Counted from the stretch's first letter, positions 7,823-16,528 are shown. The stretch: 64,000 nucleotides of DNA from Palsa-147 sp963771905 (GCA_963771905.1 CAVYVI010000001.1:1-64000), one strand, 5' to 3'. The notes: a model not told the origin generated them from the letters alone. A program made the numbers and translations.

Positions 7823-9383
7823 CGTTGGCGGCACGCACACCGACGCAGTCATTCTCGACGAAAAGAATCACCTCGTCGCCAAGACCAAGGCGCGCACGAC
7901 GCCTGACGTCAGCTCCGGAATCGAACAAGCGCTCAAGCAAATCCTCCAACAGCCGGGCGTCAAGTCCCAATCCATCGTTCACGCCATGCTCGGGACCACC
8001 CATTGCACGAACGCCATCACCGAACGCAAACATCTCAGCACCGTCGGCGTGATTCGACTGGGTGCACCTGCCACGCTTTCGATCCCTCCCTTGTACTCCT
8101 GGCCCGCCGACCTCCATGCCCGCGTCGCGAAGAAGACGTTCATTCTCTATGGCGGCCACGAGTACGACGGCAAGGAAATCTCTTCATTCAACGAAAAAGA
8201 AATCGCCCGCACGATTCGTCAGCTCAAGGGGAAAGTCGAATCGGTGGCCATCACCGGCGTATTTTCACCGGTCAATTCCACGCACGAGAAAGCGCTCGGC
8301 GAGCGGCTGAAATCGGCGCTGGGCGATCACGTGTCGATCACGCTGTCGCACGAGATTGGCAGCATCGGCATTCTCGAGCGCGAGAACGCGGCTGTGCTGA
8401 ACTCGGCGCTGATGAAGACCGCGCACATGGCGTTTTCTGGCTTTCTCGACGCCATGAAAAAGCAAGGCATCCATGCGCAGCTTTTTCTCGGTCAGAACGA
8501 CGGCACGTTGATGTCTGTCGAGTACGCCCTCCGCTATCCGATTTTGACGATCGCGTCGGGCCCATCCAACAGCCTGCGCGGTGGCGCTTTTCTCTCGGGT
8601 CTTAAAGACGCCATCGTTGTTGATGTCGGCGGCACGACCACCGACGTCGGCGTCCTCGTCGACGGCTTCCCGCGTGAATCGGCGTTGGCCGTCGACATCG
8701 GCGGAGTGCGCACCAATTTCCGCATGCCCGACCTCATCTCCATTGGTTTGGGCGGCGGCAGCCTGATTCGAAGCGAGAATGGAAAAGTACGCGTCGGCCC
8801 GGACAGCGTCGGCTACCGGCTCGAAGAGGAAGGACTGGTTTTCGGAGGCAAGACGCTCACGGCCACCGACGTCGCCGTTGCCATCGGCCGCGCGAACCTC
8901 GGCGATTCCGGGAAACTGACGAAAGCCGCGCGCGCCATCGCTCCGAAAGCGGACCGCGAAATCCAGCAGATGGTCGAGCGCTGCATCGACAGCCTCAAAC
9001 TCAGCGCTGCACCCGTGCCCGTCGTTCTCGTCGGCGGCGGCAGCATCCTTCTGCCGGATAAAATCGAGGGCGCCTCCGAAATCCGTCGCCCCGATCACTT
9101 CGACGTGGCCAATGCAATCGGCGTCGCGATTGCTCCCGTCAGCGCTCAAATCGACCGCGTATTTTCTTACGAGGAATTTTCGCGTGACGAAGCGTTGGCC
9201 GAGGCCAAAAAGCAGGTCACCGATAAGACGCGCTTGGCCGGAGCGGATGAAACCAAGATCGAAATCGTCGAGCTCGAGGAGATTGCCATGGGCTATCTTC
9301 CCGGGCACGCTGTCCGCATCAAGGCCAAGGCTGCGGGTCCGCTTGCTCCCGCACGCGCGATTGCGCAAGCGTCGGCGCCATAG
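7800..9383 (+). CDS. hyuA: Hydantoinase/oxoprolinase family ATPase
   Basis: A 527-aa ASKHA-fold enzyme of the HyuA/oxoprolinase family, which opens cyclic amides with ATP. The N-terminal phosphate loop is LGIDVGGTHTD at residues 5-15, and the second nucleotide loop (VVDVGGTTTDVGVLVDGFP) is at about 275-293. Glycine-rich GLGGGSLIR and LVGGGSILLP follow. A separate HyuB-type subunit is not present, which is common when the partner is DUF917. ATG 7800 has GGAGGAG upstream and overlaps the previous gene by 23 bases. Likely substrates are hydantoin or thiohydantoin derivatives; hydantoinase versus oxoprolinase activity cannot be separated from sequence alone. Confidence 0.88.
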   Translation: MQHRLGIDVGGTHTDAVILDEKNHLVAKTKARTTPDVSSGIEQALKQILQQPGVKSQSIVHAMLGTTHCTNAITERKHLSTVGVIRLGAPATLSIPPLYSWPADLHARVAKKTFILYGGHEYDGKEISSFNEKEIARTIRQLKGKVESVAITGVFSPVNSTHEKALGERLKSALGDHVSITLSHEIGSIGILERENAAVLNSALMKTAHMAFSGFLDAMKKQGIHAQLFLGQNDGTLMSVEYALRYPILTIASGPSNSLRGGAFLSGLKDAIVVDVGGTTTDVGVLVDGFPRESALAVDIGGVRTNFRMPDLISIGLGGGSLIRSENGKVRVGPDSVGYRLEEEGLVFGGKTLTATDVAVAIGRANLGDSGKLTKAARAIAPKADREIQQMVERCIDSLKLSAAPVPVVLVGGGSILLPDKIEGASEIRRPDHFDVANAIGVAIAPVSAQIDRVFSYEEFSRDEALAEAKKQVTDKTRLAGADETKIEIVELEEIAMGYLPGHAVRIKAKAAGPLAPARAIAQASAP

Positions 9384-9457
9384 GGCGGATGGCACGAGCC
9401 TGTTCGCGTAAGATTGCGCTTCCTTTGGCCATTCTTGCGTCCCAAGCAAGGAGAATC

Positions 9458-10216
9458 ATGCGATCGATTCACCTGGAAGAACTCTCGTGGCCCGATGTCA
9501 GAGAGGCCATGCAAGGCGGCGTTGACACGGTTGTGTTCGCCGTCGGCTCGACCGAGCAGCACGGCCCGCATTTGCCCCTGGCCTGCGACACGCTGATTGG
9601 CGAATCGCTGGCGGAGATGGTCGCGCGGCGCCTTGAGCGGGCGCTTGTCGCTCCAGTCGTGCGCGTGGGCTGCTCGCAGCATCACATGGCGTTTCCCGGA
9701 ACGCTCAGCATCGAAGGGCCCGCGCTTCAGGACTTGCTCCTGGGTTACGTGGAGACGATTTTTCGCCATGGCTTCAAACGCGTGGTGATGATTCCCAGCC
9801 ATGGCGGAAATTTCACGACTGTGGCTGAGGCGGCCCGCGTTGCTCGGGAGAAATGGCCCGCTAAGCAAGTCGTCGCGTTTGCCGACTTGAATCGGCTGCT
9901 CGAAGCTTCGTTCAAATCGTCCTCGGAATTCGGTATCGCCGCCGGCGCGGCCGGCATTCATGCGGGAGAGTTCGAAACCTCGATCCTGCTCTCAACGCAT
10001 CCCGAGCTTGTCGACATGAGCCGTGCCGAAGAAGGATTCACCGGCGCGTTCGCGTCGATTCTTCCGGATCTCATGCAGCACGGCGTGGCGCGCGTCTCCG
10101 TCAACGGCATCCTGGGAGACGCTCGGCCGGCGGACGCAAGCCGCGGGAAACGCTATCTTTCTGCCTGGGTTGATCTCATCATGGCGGAGATCGAGCGGCC
10201 GCAAGTTGTCGCCTAG
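9458..10216 (+). CDS. Creatininase-family amidohydrolase
   Basis: A 252-aa metal-dependent cyclic amidohydrolase. The conserved metal-binding segment STEQHGPHLPLACD is at residues 31-44, with Glu33, His35 and Asp44 as likely ligands. The SHGGN loop is at about 112-116, and a later Glu lies in GIHAGEFETS. The family hydrolyses creatinine and related cyclic amides or acts on sugar and mycofactocin intermediates. The operon makes a ring-opening or deacylating step on a cyclic amide the best guess. ATG 9458 follows AAGGAGA at ideal spacing. It is 74 bases downstream of the hydantoinase gene, in the same direction. Confidence 0.87.
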   Translation: MRSIHLEELSWPDVREAMQGGVDTVVFAVGSTEQHGPHLPLACDTLIGESLAEMVARRLERALVAPVVRVGCSQHHMAFPGTLSIEGPALQDLLLGYVETIFRHGFKRVVMIPSHGGNFTTVAEAARVAREKWPAKQVVAFADLNRLLEASFKSSSEFGIAAGAAGIHAGEFETSILLSTHPELVDMSRAEEGFTGAFASILPDLMQHGVARVSVNGILGDARPADASRGKRYLSAWVDLIMAEIERPQVVA

Positions 10217-10309
10217 TTTCTCAGGCTCTTCGCGGAAACCTCGCGGCAGTTCGGCTGAACGCGCGATCCGGGCGCGCTCCGAACCGTGCGATTCAGGAGT
10301 CTGCATTTC

Positions 10310-11662
10310 ATGAACCGGCAGTCGGCTCCCAAGCTCGAATTACTCGCCGACGATTTCGCTCTTGAGCGAGTCCCGGCCGCGGACCGCAAGCCCATGCGCG
10401 ACATTTTGTGGATCGAGCTCGGCATCGTCACGGCGATGTCCGAATTTGTCGTCGCCTCAGCGCTCAGTTACGGAATGACTTTTTGGCAGGCCTTCGTCGC
10501 GACGTGCATCGGCACCGCGCTTCTGCTCGTCGTGAGCGTTTTGATCGGCGTGGCCGGCGCGTCGGAAGGCTTGCCTTCGGGCTTGCTCTCACGGTGGAGT
10601 GGATTCGGACGATATGGTTCCTGCCTGATCAGTTTGGTAATCGTGATTGGCTGCACGGCGTGGTTCGGCGTCCAGAATTCGATTTGTGCGGAAGCCATCA
10701 GCCGCTCGACGCACGGACGAATCAGCTTTCCGGTTGCGTCGGCGCTGACGGGATTGCTTCTGATCGTCATCGCCACTCTCGGCATTCACTGGGTTTCGAA
10801 AACGGCAAGCGTCGTCGTACCGGTGTTCCTCGCGTTGGTCGCCTACGGCACCTATCGCCTTCTCGCAAGCACGTCGCTCAACGAAATCGTTCACACGCCC
10901 GCGCCCGGTCCTCACCTCGGCGTTTTTACAGGCGCCAGCATGGTGGCCGGTGGCTTGATGATCGGCGCCGTCGTCGCGCCTGACTTCACGCGCTATTGCC
11001 GGAAGGGAAGCGATGTTTTCTGGGCGATGCTGATTTCGCTTCTGGTCGGCGAATTCGGACTCGGCCTCGCCAGCGTTCTGCTGTCTCATGCGGCGCGCAC
11101 GAACGATGTCATCTCGATCATTTTCGGCGTTGCGGGCTGGCTGGGCGTTGCGGTCGTCGTTCTCGCAACGCTGAAACTTAACGACGTCAATCTCTACAGC
11201 TCTTCGCTTCATCTCGCCAACCTCATTCAAGTCGTTTTCCGTTATCGCGTGAATCGCGGGATCCTGACGGTGGCGCTCGGAATTGTAGGAATCCTGTTTT
11301 CGATTCTCGGCATTCTTGATCACATCGTTGGCTTCCTTTTGATCCTCGGCGTGACCGTTCCTCCGATCGGCGGCATCATCATCGCCGATTATTTTCTGCT
11401 GCGCCGCGATCGAAATGCGCTCGCCGCCACGCGCTCTTCGCTGAGGCTGCCCGTTTCGTGTGAAGCGGTAAATCCAGTGGCGCTCGCGGCGTGGCTCGGC
11501 GGATTTCTCGCGGGCTACTACATTCATTGGGGCATCGCGGCGTTGAATTCAATTGTTGTCGCAGGAGCATTGTATTTTGCGGTCATGCGGATTCTCGCCG
11601 TTTGGGCTAGGCAGCCCATAAAATATTTCCCGGCGGCGCCCACCGTGACATCGCAGCCGTAG
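10310..11662 (+). CDS. NCS1-family cytosine/purine/hydantoin-type permease
   Basis: A 450-aa integral membrane transporter of the nucleobase-cation-symport-1 family, with about 12 hydrophobic helices. Family-typical stretches include the N-terminal DFALERVPAADRKPM lead-in, GAVVAPDFTRYCRKGSD in the middle and a conserved PPIGGIIIADYFLLRR near residue 370. NCS1 members import cytosine, purines, allantoin, thiamine precursors or 5-substituted hydantoins (Mhp1). In this operon, inner-membrane import of the cyclic-amide substrate is the natural role. ATG 10310 follows AGGAG. Confidence 0.9.
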   Translation: MNRQSAPKLELLADDFALERVPAADRKPMRDILWIELGIVTAMSEFVVASALSYGMTFWQAFVATCIGTALLLVVSVLIGVAGASEGLPSGLLSRWSGFGRYGSCLISLVIVIGCTAWFGVQNSICAEAISRSTHGRISFPVASALTGLLLIVIATLGIHWVSKTASVVVPVFLALVAYGTYRLLASTSLNEIVHTPAPGPHLGVFTGASMVAGGLMIGAVVAPDFTRYCRKGSDVFWAMLISLLVGEFGLGLASVLLSHAARTNDVISIIFGVAGWLGVAVVVLATLKLNDVNLYSSSLHLANLIQVVFRYRVNRGILTVALGIVGILFSILGILDHIVGFLLILGVTVPPIGGIIIADYFLLRRDRNALAATRSSLRLPVSCEAVNPVALAAWLGGFLAGYYIHWGIAALNSIVVAGALYFAVMRILAVWARQPIKYFPAAPTVTSQP

Positions 11663-11690
11663 AATAGAGAATTGCAGGAGGTCATCGGCC

Positions 11691-12857
11691 GTGGACGCGA
11701 AAGCTGGAGCAAAAGAACGATTTCGAGAAGTCCAGAAAACGATTCTCGATCTGAGCCATCGGATTCACGCGCATCCGGAACTCGGATTCGAAGAAGTAAA
11801 CGCGAGTCGCTGGCTCGCCGACGCGCTCGATGCCGCCGGATTTGAAGTCGAGCGCGGCATCTGCGATTTGCCGACCGCGTTTTCCGCACGCTCCGGCCAC
11901 GGGCCTCTGCACGTCGCGATTTGCGCCGAATACGATTGCCTCCCCGGCATTGGCCACGCCTGCGGCCACAACATGATCGCCGCAATGGCCATCGGAGCGG
12001 GAATCGCCGCGGCGAAATCCGCCGATGATGTCGGCTTGACCGTCCACGTTTTCGGCACGCCTGCCGAGGAAGTCGGCAACGCGAGCGGCAAAGTTTTGAT
12101 GCTCGAACGCAACGCATTCGCCGGCATTCACGCCGCCATGATGGTGCATCCGGCGCCGGTAGAAATGATTGAAGCGCACCTCATCGCCGCGTCGATGTTC
12201 GAAGTGTTCTACACCGGAAAGGAAGCGCACGCCTCGGCGTTTCCCGAACTCGGCATCAATGCCGCGGACGCTCTTACCGTCGCACAAACGTCGATCGGCC
12301 TGCTCCGCCAACATATTCGCCCGACCGATCGCGTTCATGGTTTCACGACGCACGGCGGCGAAGCGCCGAACGTGATTCCGGCGCACACATCCGCCCGCTA
12401 CATCGTTCGCGCGGAAAACATTGAAGAGCTGAAAGACGTTCGCGCGAAAGTCTATCGCTGCTTCGAAGCCGGAGCCGTCGCCACCGGATCGAAGCTCGAA
12501 ATTCGCGGTGGTGACAAGCCTTACGCCGACGTACGCTTCGACCACGAGATCAGCGAGATCTACAAAATAAACGCGGAAGCGCTGGGCCGCGAATTTCCGC
12601 CGCTCAGCCCGATGATGGCGCGGCTCGCAGCTTCGACCGATATGGGCAACGTCTCTCACGCAATCCCTTCGATTCATCCCATGATCGGAATCAATTCGTT
12701 GCCCGCCGCAAATCACCAGCCCGAATTTACGGCCCACTGCATCACGGAGACCGCCGACAAAGCGGTTCTCGATGGCTCGCTCGCGATGGCTTTTACCGCC
12801 ATCGATTTGGCGCAGCAGCCGAAGCTCAAGGAGCGGCTTCTCCACAAAAATCCGTGA
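11691..12857 (+). CDS. M20-family metallo-amidohydrolase
   Basis: A 388-aa zinc amidohydrolase/peptidase of the M20 group, most like AbgB/ACY1L2. Metal-site motifs are ICAEYDCLPGIGHACGHN (about residues 81-98), with the usual CGH and Asp, and GTPAEEVGNASGK (about 123-135), with the catalytic Glu pair. A dimerization lid follows from about 175. The GTG start is supported by CAGGAGGT eight bases upstream. Family members cleave N-acyl or N-carbamoyl amino acids and aminobenzoyl-glutamate. After ring opening by the upstream enzymes, release of the amino acid from an N-acyl intermediate is a sensible last step (inference). Confidence 0.87.
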   Translation: MDAKAGAKERFREVQKTILDLSHRIHAHPELGFEEVNASRWLADALDAAGFEVERGICDLPTAFSARSGHGPLHVAICAEYDCLPGIGHACGHNMIAAMAIGAGIAAAKSADDVGLTVHVFGTPAEEVGNASGKVLMLERNAFAGIHAAMMVHPAPVEMIEAHLIAASMFEVFYTGKEAHASAFPELGINAADALTVAQTSIGLLRQHIRPTDRVHGFTTHGGEAPNVIPAHTSARYIVRAENIEELKDVRAKVYRCFEAGAVATGSKLEIRGGDKPYADVRFDHEISEIYKINAEALGREFPPLSPMMARLAASTDMGNVSHAIPSIHPMIGINSLPAANHQPEFTAHCITETADKAVLDGSLAMAFTAIDLAQQPKLKERLLHKNP

Positions 12858-12879
12858 AGCAGCAACGAAGCGGGAAGCG

Positions 12880-13341
12880 ATGAGCCGACGATTAGCGAGG
12901 GGAGCGCTCTCATTGAATCAAACCATTCCCGAGACCAGTTTGGAGGTCGTTGAACGAGTGTTTACTTGGTTCAACAATCTGGGAGCGCGCCGGATTCCGC
13001 TGAATCGTTCCGATCTTGAGCGGCATTTCACGCCCGACCTCGCTCTGATGATCGACATGAAGGTGATGGCCAACGGGATCGATGCCATGGCGCAGCGCAT
13101 GACGGAAATGCTCGACAAGACGACGTGGTGGTCGGTTGTGCCGCTGCCTTTCGAGATGGGCCTCTCCGATGGCGATTTGGCTGCGGCTTATTATCAATAT
13201 CGATTCGTCGATGCCGCCGAGAGCAACGGCAAGATCCACATCATCGCAATTTGGAAGGTCCGAGACGGAAAGATCGCGGAAGTCAAAGAATTGAGTCAGC
13301 TCGAAGAGGGGCAGATCACCCTTCAGCAATACGCCGAGTAA
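12880..13341 (+). CDS. SnoaL/NTF2-like small protein
   Basis: A protein of about 150 aa with the NTF2/SnoaL cone fold pattern: N-terminal helix (TSLEVVERVFTWF), RHFTPDLALMID-type strand, and a C-terminal sheet IIAIWKVRDGKIAEVKEL. Family members bind small hydrophobic ligands or act as isomerases and cyclases. No catalytic residues can be assigned. The start is uncertain. ATG 12880 has only a short-spaced GGAAG, while TTG 12913 has GAGGGGAG eight bases upstream and begins closer to the conserved domain. It sits 22 bases after the M20 gene in the same operon. Confidence 0.65.
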   Translation: MSRRLARGALSLNQTIPETSLEVVERVFTWFNNLGARRIPLNRSDLERHFTPDLALMIDMKVMANGIDAMAQRMTEMLDKTTWWSVVPLPFEMGLSDGDLAAAYYQYRFVDAAESNGKIHIIAIWKVRDGKIAEVKELSQLEEGQITLQQYAE

Positions 13342-13402
13342 ATCTGCTTCTTTAGCTTTCTCCCAAGTTTCGGCGCTCGGCCTCGCGCGCAAGGAGAATT
13401 TC

Positions 13403-14389
13403 ATGCCCAGGATTGTTCGTTTCCATCGCTTCGGCGGACCCGAGGTTCTTCAAATCGACGAACTTCCCGAAGAACAGCCCGGCCCCGGTGAAGTCCGCAT
13501 CAAAGTCCAGGCATTCGCGCTGAACCGCGCCGACTATCTCTATCGCCACAACATGCACGCAGTCACTCCGCGCCTTCCTTCTCGCATCGGCTACGAAGCA
13601 ACCGGAATTATCGACGCCGTCGGTCCGCAAGTGACTGGCTTCAAAGTCGGCGACCGCGTTTCCAACGTGCCTCTCGGCTCGCCGGAGTACGGTGTCTGCG
13701 GCGAATCCGCGATCCTCCCCGCCTACACGCTCATGCCTGTGCCGCAGCACTTGAACGTGGAAGAGGCCACCTCGATCTGGATGCAATACATGACCGCGTG
13801 GGGCGGCCTGATTTCCTTCGGAGACATGAAAGCAGGAGACGCCGTACTCATCACCGCGGCGAGCAGCAGCGCCGGAATCGGCGCGATTCAACTCGCCAAG
13901 GACGCCGGCGCCCTCGTAATCGCGACGACGCGAACCCCTGAGAAAAAATCCTTCGTCTCCTCCGTCGGCGCCGACCACGTCATCGTCTCCGATCACGAGG
14001 ATATCGGCGCGCGCGCCAAGGAACTGACCGGTGGCAAAGGTGTGCGCCTCGTTTTCGACTGCATCGGTGGCCCATTTCTCGAACGCTGCGTGAACGCCAC
14101 CGCCTTCGGCGGCAAAGTCATTCTCTACGGCTTGCTCGCAGGCGTGCCCACCGTCGTCCCGATTATTCCCATGTGCCTCAACGAAGTCAGCCTTCACCCC
14201 TACAGCATGATCACGATCTTCAACGATCCCGTGCGCCGCAAAGCAGGCCTGAACTACGTTGCCGGCCGCCTCGCCTGCGACGCTTTCCGCCCCGTCATCG
14301 ATCGCGTTTTTGCTTTCGACGAAATTGTCGACGCGCATCGTTACCTCGAGCAAAATAATCAGCGCGGCAAAATCGTCGTGCGCACCTGA
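13403..14389 (+). CDS. Quinone-oxidoreductase-like MDR dehydrogenase
   Basis: A 328-aa medium-chain dehydrogenase/reductase of the NADPH:quinone oxidoreductase or zinc-free alcohol dehydrogenase type. The GroES-like part is residues 1-125 (GPGEVRIKVQAFALNRADYL). The Rossmann domain starts near 140, with the pyrophosphate region AASSSAGIGAIQLAK and the adenine-ribose region VIATTRTPEKK. The catalytic-zinc Cys/His set typical of ADHs is not obvious. AAGGAG precedes the ATG. It is the last gene of the run, 61 bases after the SnoaL-like gene, and may reduce or oxidise a downstream product. The substrate is unknown. Confidence 0.85.
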   Translation: MPRIVRFHRFGGPEVLQIDELPEEQPGPGEVRIKVQAFALNRADYLYRHNMHAVTPRLPSRIGYEATGIIDAVGPQVTGFKVGDRVSNVPLGSPEYGVCGESAILPAYTLMPVPQHLNVEEATSIWMQYMTAWGGLISFGDMKAGDAVLITAASSSAGIGAIQLAKDAGALVIATTRTPEKKSFVSSVGADHVIVSDHEDIGARAKELTGGKGVRLVFDCIGGPFLERCVNATAFGGKVILYGLLAGVPTVVPIIPMCLNEVSLHPYSMITIFNDPVRRKAGLNYVAGRLACDAFRPVIDRVFAFDEIVDAHRYLEQNNQRGKIVVRT

Positions 14390-14436
14390 TCGCCGTGCGC
14401 AAAACTCTTTCAAGCATTTCACCCGAATTCCAAAAG

Positions 14437-14464
14437 TATAATCGTGGTACCTTTCCACGATTAT
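14437..14464 (+). promoter_or_regulatory. -10 box within an inverted repeat reaching the start codon
   Basis: TATAAT at 14437-14442 lies 20 bases ahead of the ATG at 14463, with no convincing -35. ATAATCGTGG (14438-14447), a 7-base spacer, and CCACGATTAT (14455-14464) form a perfect 10-bp inverted repeat covering the -10 box, the likely start point and the first bases of the ATG. Transcription from this box would give a leader of about 14 bases without a Shine-Dalgarno. A DNA operator is more likely than an RNA hairpin, because the left arm lies upstream of the transcript. Confidence 0.5.
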
Positions 14465-15380
14465 GCCCCGCACAATTTCGGCTCTCGCGGCACGCGTTTG
14501 CGCCGCTCGCTTTCTGATATTTTCCTCGCTCCTCTTCGCCGCGTTCTCTCTCCCCGCGCGCGCCGGAGCGCATCCCTCCCCAGTTCATGGCCTCTGGGTC
14601 TGGAAAAGCCCCACCGTCCTCGAAGCTCCGCGCGCCGCCGAAACGTTGTCCGATTTTTGCAAATCCCGGGGCATCAACGAAGTCTATGTATCCGTTTCCG
14701 CCCGCAGCGAAGCCTCCGAAGAAAGCCAGCTCGCTCACCTCATCGGAATTCTCCATCGCTCGGACATTCGCGTCGAAGCCCTCCTGTCCAGCGCCGACGC
14801 CGACGAGTCCGGCAAGCATCGCGACACGCTGCTGATTCATGTCCGCGAAATCGTCGAATTCAATCGCAAGCATCCGAAAGATCGCTTCGACGGCATTCAT
14901 CTCGATATCGAGCCGCAGCAGCGCCCCGAAAATAAAGGCCCCGGCAATCTTCGCTTTCTTCCCGGCCTCGCCGAAGCCTTTCGCGCCGTCCGCGCCGCCG
15001 CCGAGCCCGCCGGCCTGACCGTCAACGCCGACATCCAGAACAAACTTCTCAAGGGCGATCTCAGCCAGCGCAAAATGCTTCTGTCCGCGGTCCCGCGCGT
15101 CACGTTGATGATGTACGAACTGAGCAGTCCCGCCGACGGCGAAAGCGTCGAACAAAAAGCCGCCAAGGTCGTGAACTCCAGCCAGAAATTTCTCGACATG
15201 GCCTACGACGGCCTGCCCGATCGCAATCTCGCAAAAATGTCCATCGCCCTCCGCACGCCCGATTACGGCGATCTCCTCCCTCAAATGCTCCAGAAACTCG
15301 ACGCCGCCAATCGCGCCAATCCGCACTATCTCGGCTGGGCCCGCCACTCCTACAACGACACGCTGAACTCCGCCCACTAG
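14463..15380 (+). CDS. Secreted TIM-barrel-like hypothetical protein
   Basis: A 305-aa exported protein of unknown function. The signal sequence is residues 1-36 (hydrophobic core FLIFSSLLFAAFSLPARAGA). The mature part begins HGLWVWKSP and alternates strands and helices. A motif FDGIHLDIEP at 142-151 resembles the fourth strand of GH18-like or related (beta/alpha)8 glycosidases, where acidic residues act as catalysts. Later VTLMMYELS and LAKMSIALRTP also fit barrel strands. A polysaccharide-acting or degenerate glycosidase-fold protein is a guess. It has no Shine-Dalgarno; its promoter and inverted repeat are annotated at 14437-14464. Confidence 0.7.
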   Translation: MPRTISALAARVCAARFLIFSSLLFAAFSLPARAGAHPSPVHGLWVWKSPTVLEAPRAAETLSDFCKSRGINEVYVSVSARSEASEESQLAHLIGILHRSDIRVEALLSSADADESGKHRDTLLIHVREIVEFNRKHPKDRFDGIHLDIEPQQRPENKGPGNLRFLPGLAEAFRAVRAAAEPAGLTVNADIQNKLLKGDLSQRKMLLSAVPRVTLMMYELSSPADGESVEQKAAKVVNSSQKFLDMAYDGLPDRNLAKMSIALRTPDYGDLLPQMLQKLDAANRANPHYLGWARHSYNDTLNSAH

Positions 15381-15474
15381 CCCGCCTTCGGTGCATCACT
15401 CCGCGCAGCCCTCGCGTTGCGTGCCGCTCGCCGTTCGCGCGCCGTCGACCCTGCATCGCGGGCATCCTCGCTCT

Positions 15475-15503
15475 TTGACGTCCTCCATTTCGAACTGTAT
15501 TGT
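15475..15503 (+). promoter_or_regulatory. Sigma70-like promoter
   Basis: TTGACG at 15475-15480 and TATTGT at 15498-15503 are separated by the optimal 17 bp. They lie upstream of the alpha/beta hydrolase gene, which starts at 15584, leaving a leader of about 75 bases with AGGAG before the ATG. Confidence 0.5.
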
Positions 15504-15583
15504 AGAGTTCGCAAGGCATCTGGGACATGCGACGCGCTTCACACGACATGTTCCTCTTCAAATACCTCTCATCAGGAGCTCCC

Positions 15584-16528
15584 ATGAAACGCTTGCTCAA
15601 TTTCTTCCTGACTCTCGCCATCTTCGCCCCGCTTTTTCTTTCCGCCGTATTCCCCGCGAACGCTCGCGCCGCCGCCGCCGAAGACGCCGCCGCCGCAGAC
15701 TGGACCATCGCCTCGCGCACCGCCGAAATCGACGGCCTCAAACTCCACTACCTCACCGCCGGCCACGGCCCCGCGCTCATCTTGCTCCACGGCTACGCCG
15801 AGACCTCGCGCATGTGGACGCCGGTCATTCCGCTCTTCGCCGCGCGATTCACCGTCATCGCCCCGGACCTGCCCGGCATCGGCGATTCCTCGATTCCGCA
15901 GGACGGCATGGACATGAAGACCGCCGCCATCCGCATTCATGATCTCGCCCTCTCCCTCGGCGTCCAGAAAGCGGAAGTCGTCGGCCACGACATCGGCCTG
16001 ATGGTCGCCTATGCCTACGCCGCGCAATTCCCCGCGGAAGTCTCGAAATTGGTGGTCATGGATGCTTTTCTGCCTGGCGTTCCTGGTTGGGAAGCCATTT
16101 ACAACAATCCGGCCATCTGGCATTTCCGTTTCAATGGCCCAACGCCCGAAGCCCTCGTGCAAGGCCGCGAGCGCATTTACTTCTCGTATTTCTGGAACGA
16201 TCTCGCCGCCGACAAAACGCGTTCTCTTTCCGAAGCCGACCGCGAAGTCTACATCGCCGCCTACTCGCGTCCGGGACGCATGCACGCCGGCTGGGCCTAC
16301 TTCGTTTCCTTCCAGCAGGCCGCCAAAGATTTCGCCCAACTCTCCCAGACCAAGCTCACCATGCCCGTCCTCTCCATCGGCGGCGATAAATCCCTGGGTG
16401 ACGCCCTCGCGCAACAAATGAAATTGGTCGCGGCTAACGTCACCTCCGTCGTCATCCCCAATACAGGCCACTGGATCCTCGAAGAAAGCCCCAAGGAAAC
16501 CACCGCCGCCTTGCAAAACTTCCTCTGA
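15584..16528 (+). CDS. Secreted alpha/beta hydrolase, epoxide-hydrolase-like
   Basis: A 314-aa alpha/beta-fold hydrolase with a signal peptide (residues 1-28, LAIFAPLFLSAVFPANARA). The oxyanion region is LLHGYAETSRMW (68-79). The nucleophile elbow reads VVGHDIGLM with Asp136 in place of Ser, as in epoxide hydrolases and haloalkane dehalogenases. The catalytic His is in PNTGHWILEESP near the C-terminus. The Asp nucleophile and export suggest hydrolysis of epoxides or halogenated compounds outside the cytoplasm, or detoxification (inference). ATG 15584 follows CAGGAG. It is a monocistronic gene with its own promoter. Confidence 0.87.
   Translation: MKRLLNFFLTLAIFAPLFLSAVFPANARAAAAEDAAAADWTIASRTAEIDGLKLHYLTAGHGPALILLHGYAETSRMWTPVIPLFAARFTVIAPDLPGIGDSSIPQDGMDMKTAAIRIHDLALSLGVQKAEVVGHDIGLMVAYAYAAQFPAEVSKLVVMDAFLPGVPGWEAIYNNPAIWHFRFNGPTPEALVQGRERIYFSYFWNDLAADKTRSLSEADREVYIAAYSRPGRMHAGWAYFVSFQQAAKDFAQLSQTKLTMPVLSIGGDKSLGDALAQQMKLVAANVTSVVIPNTGHWILEESPKETTAALQNFL

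Noticed and set aside
8265..9449. 394-codon open frame on the minus strand
   Set aside because: It lies wholly opposite the hydantoinase gene, whose motifs are intact; composition is that of a mirror frame.
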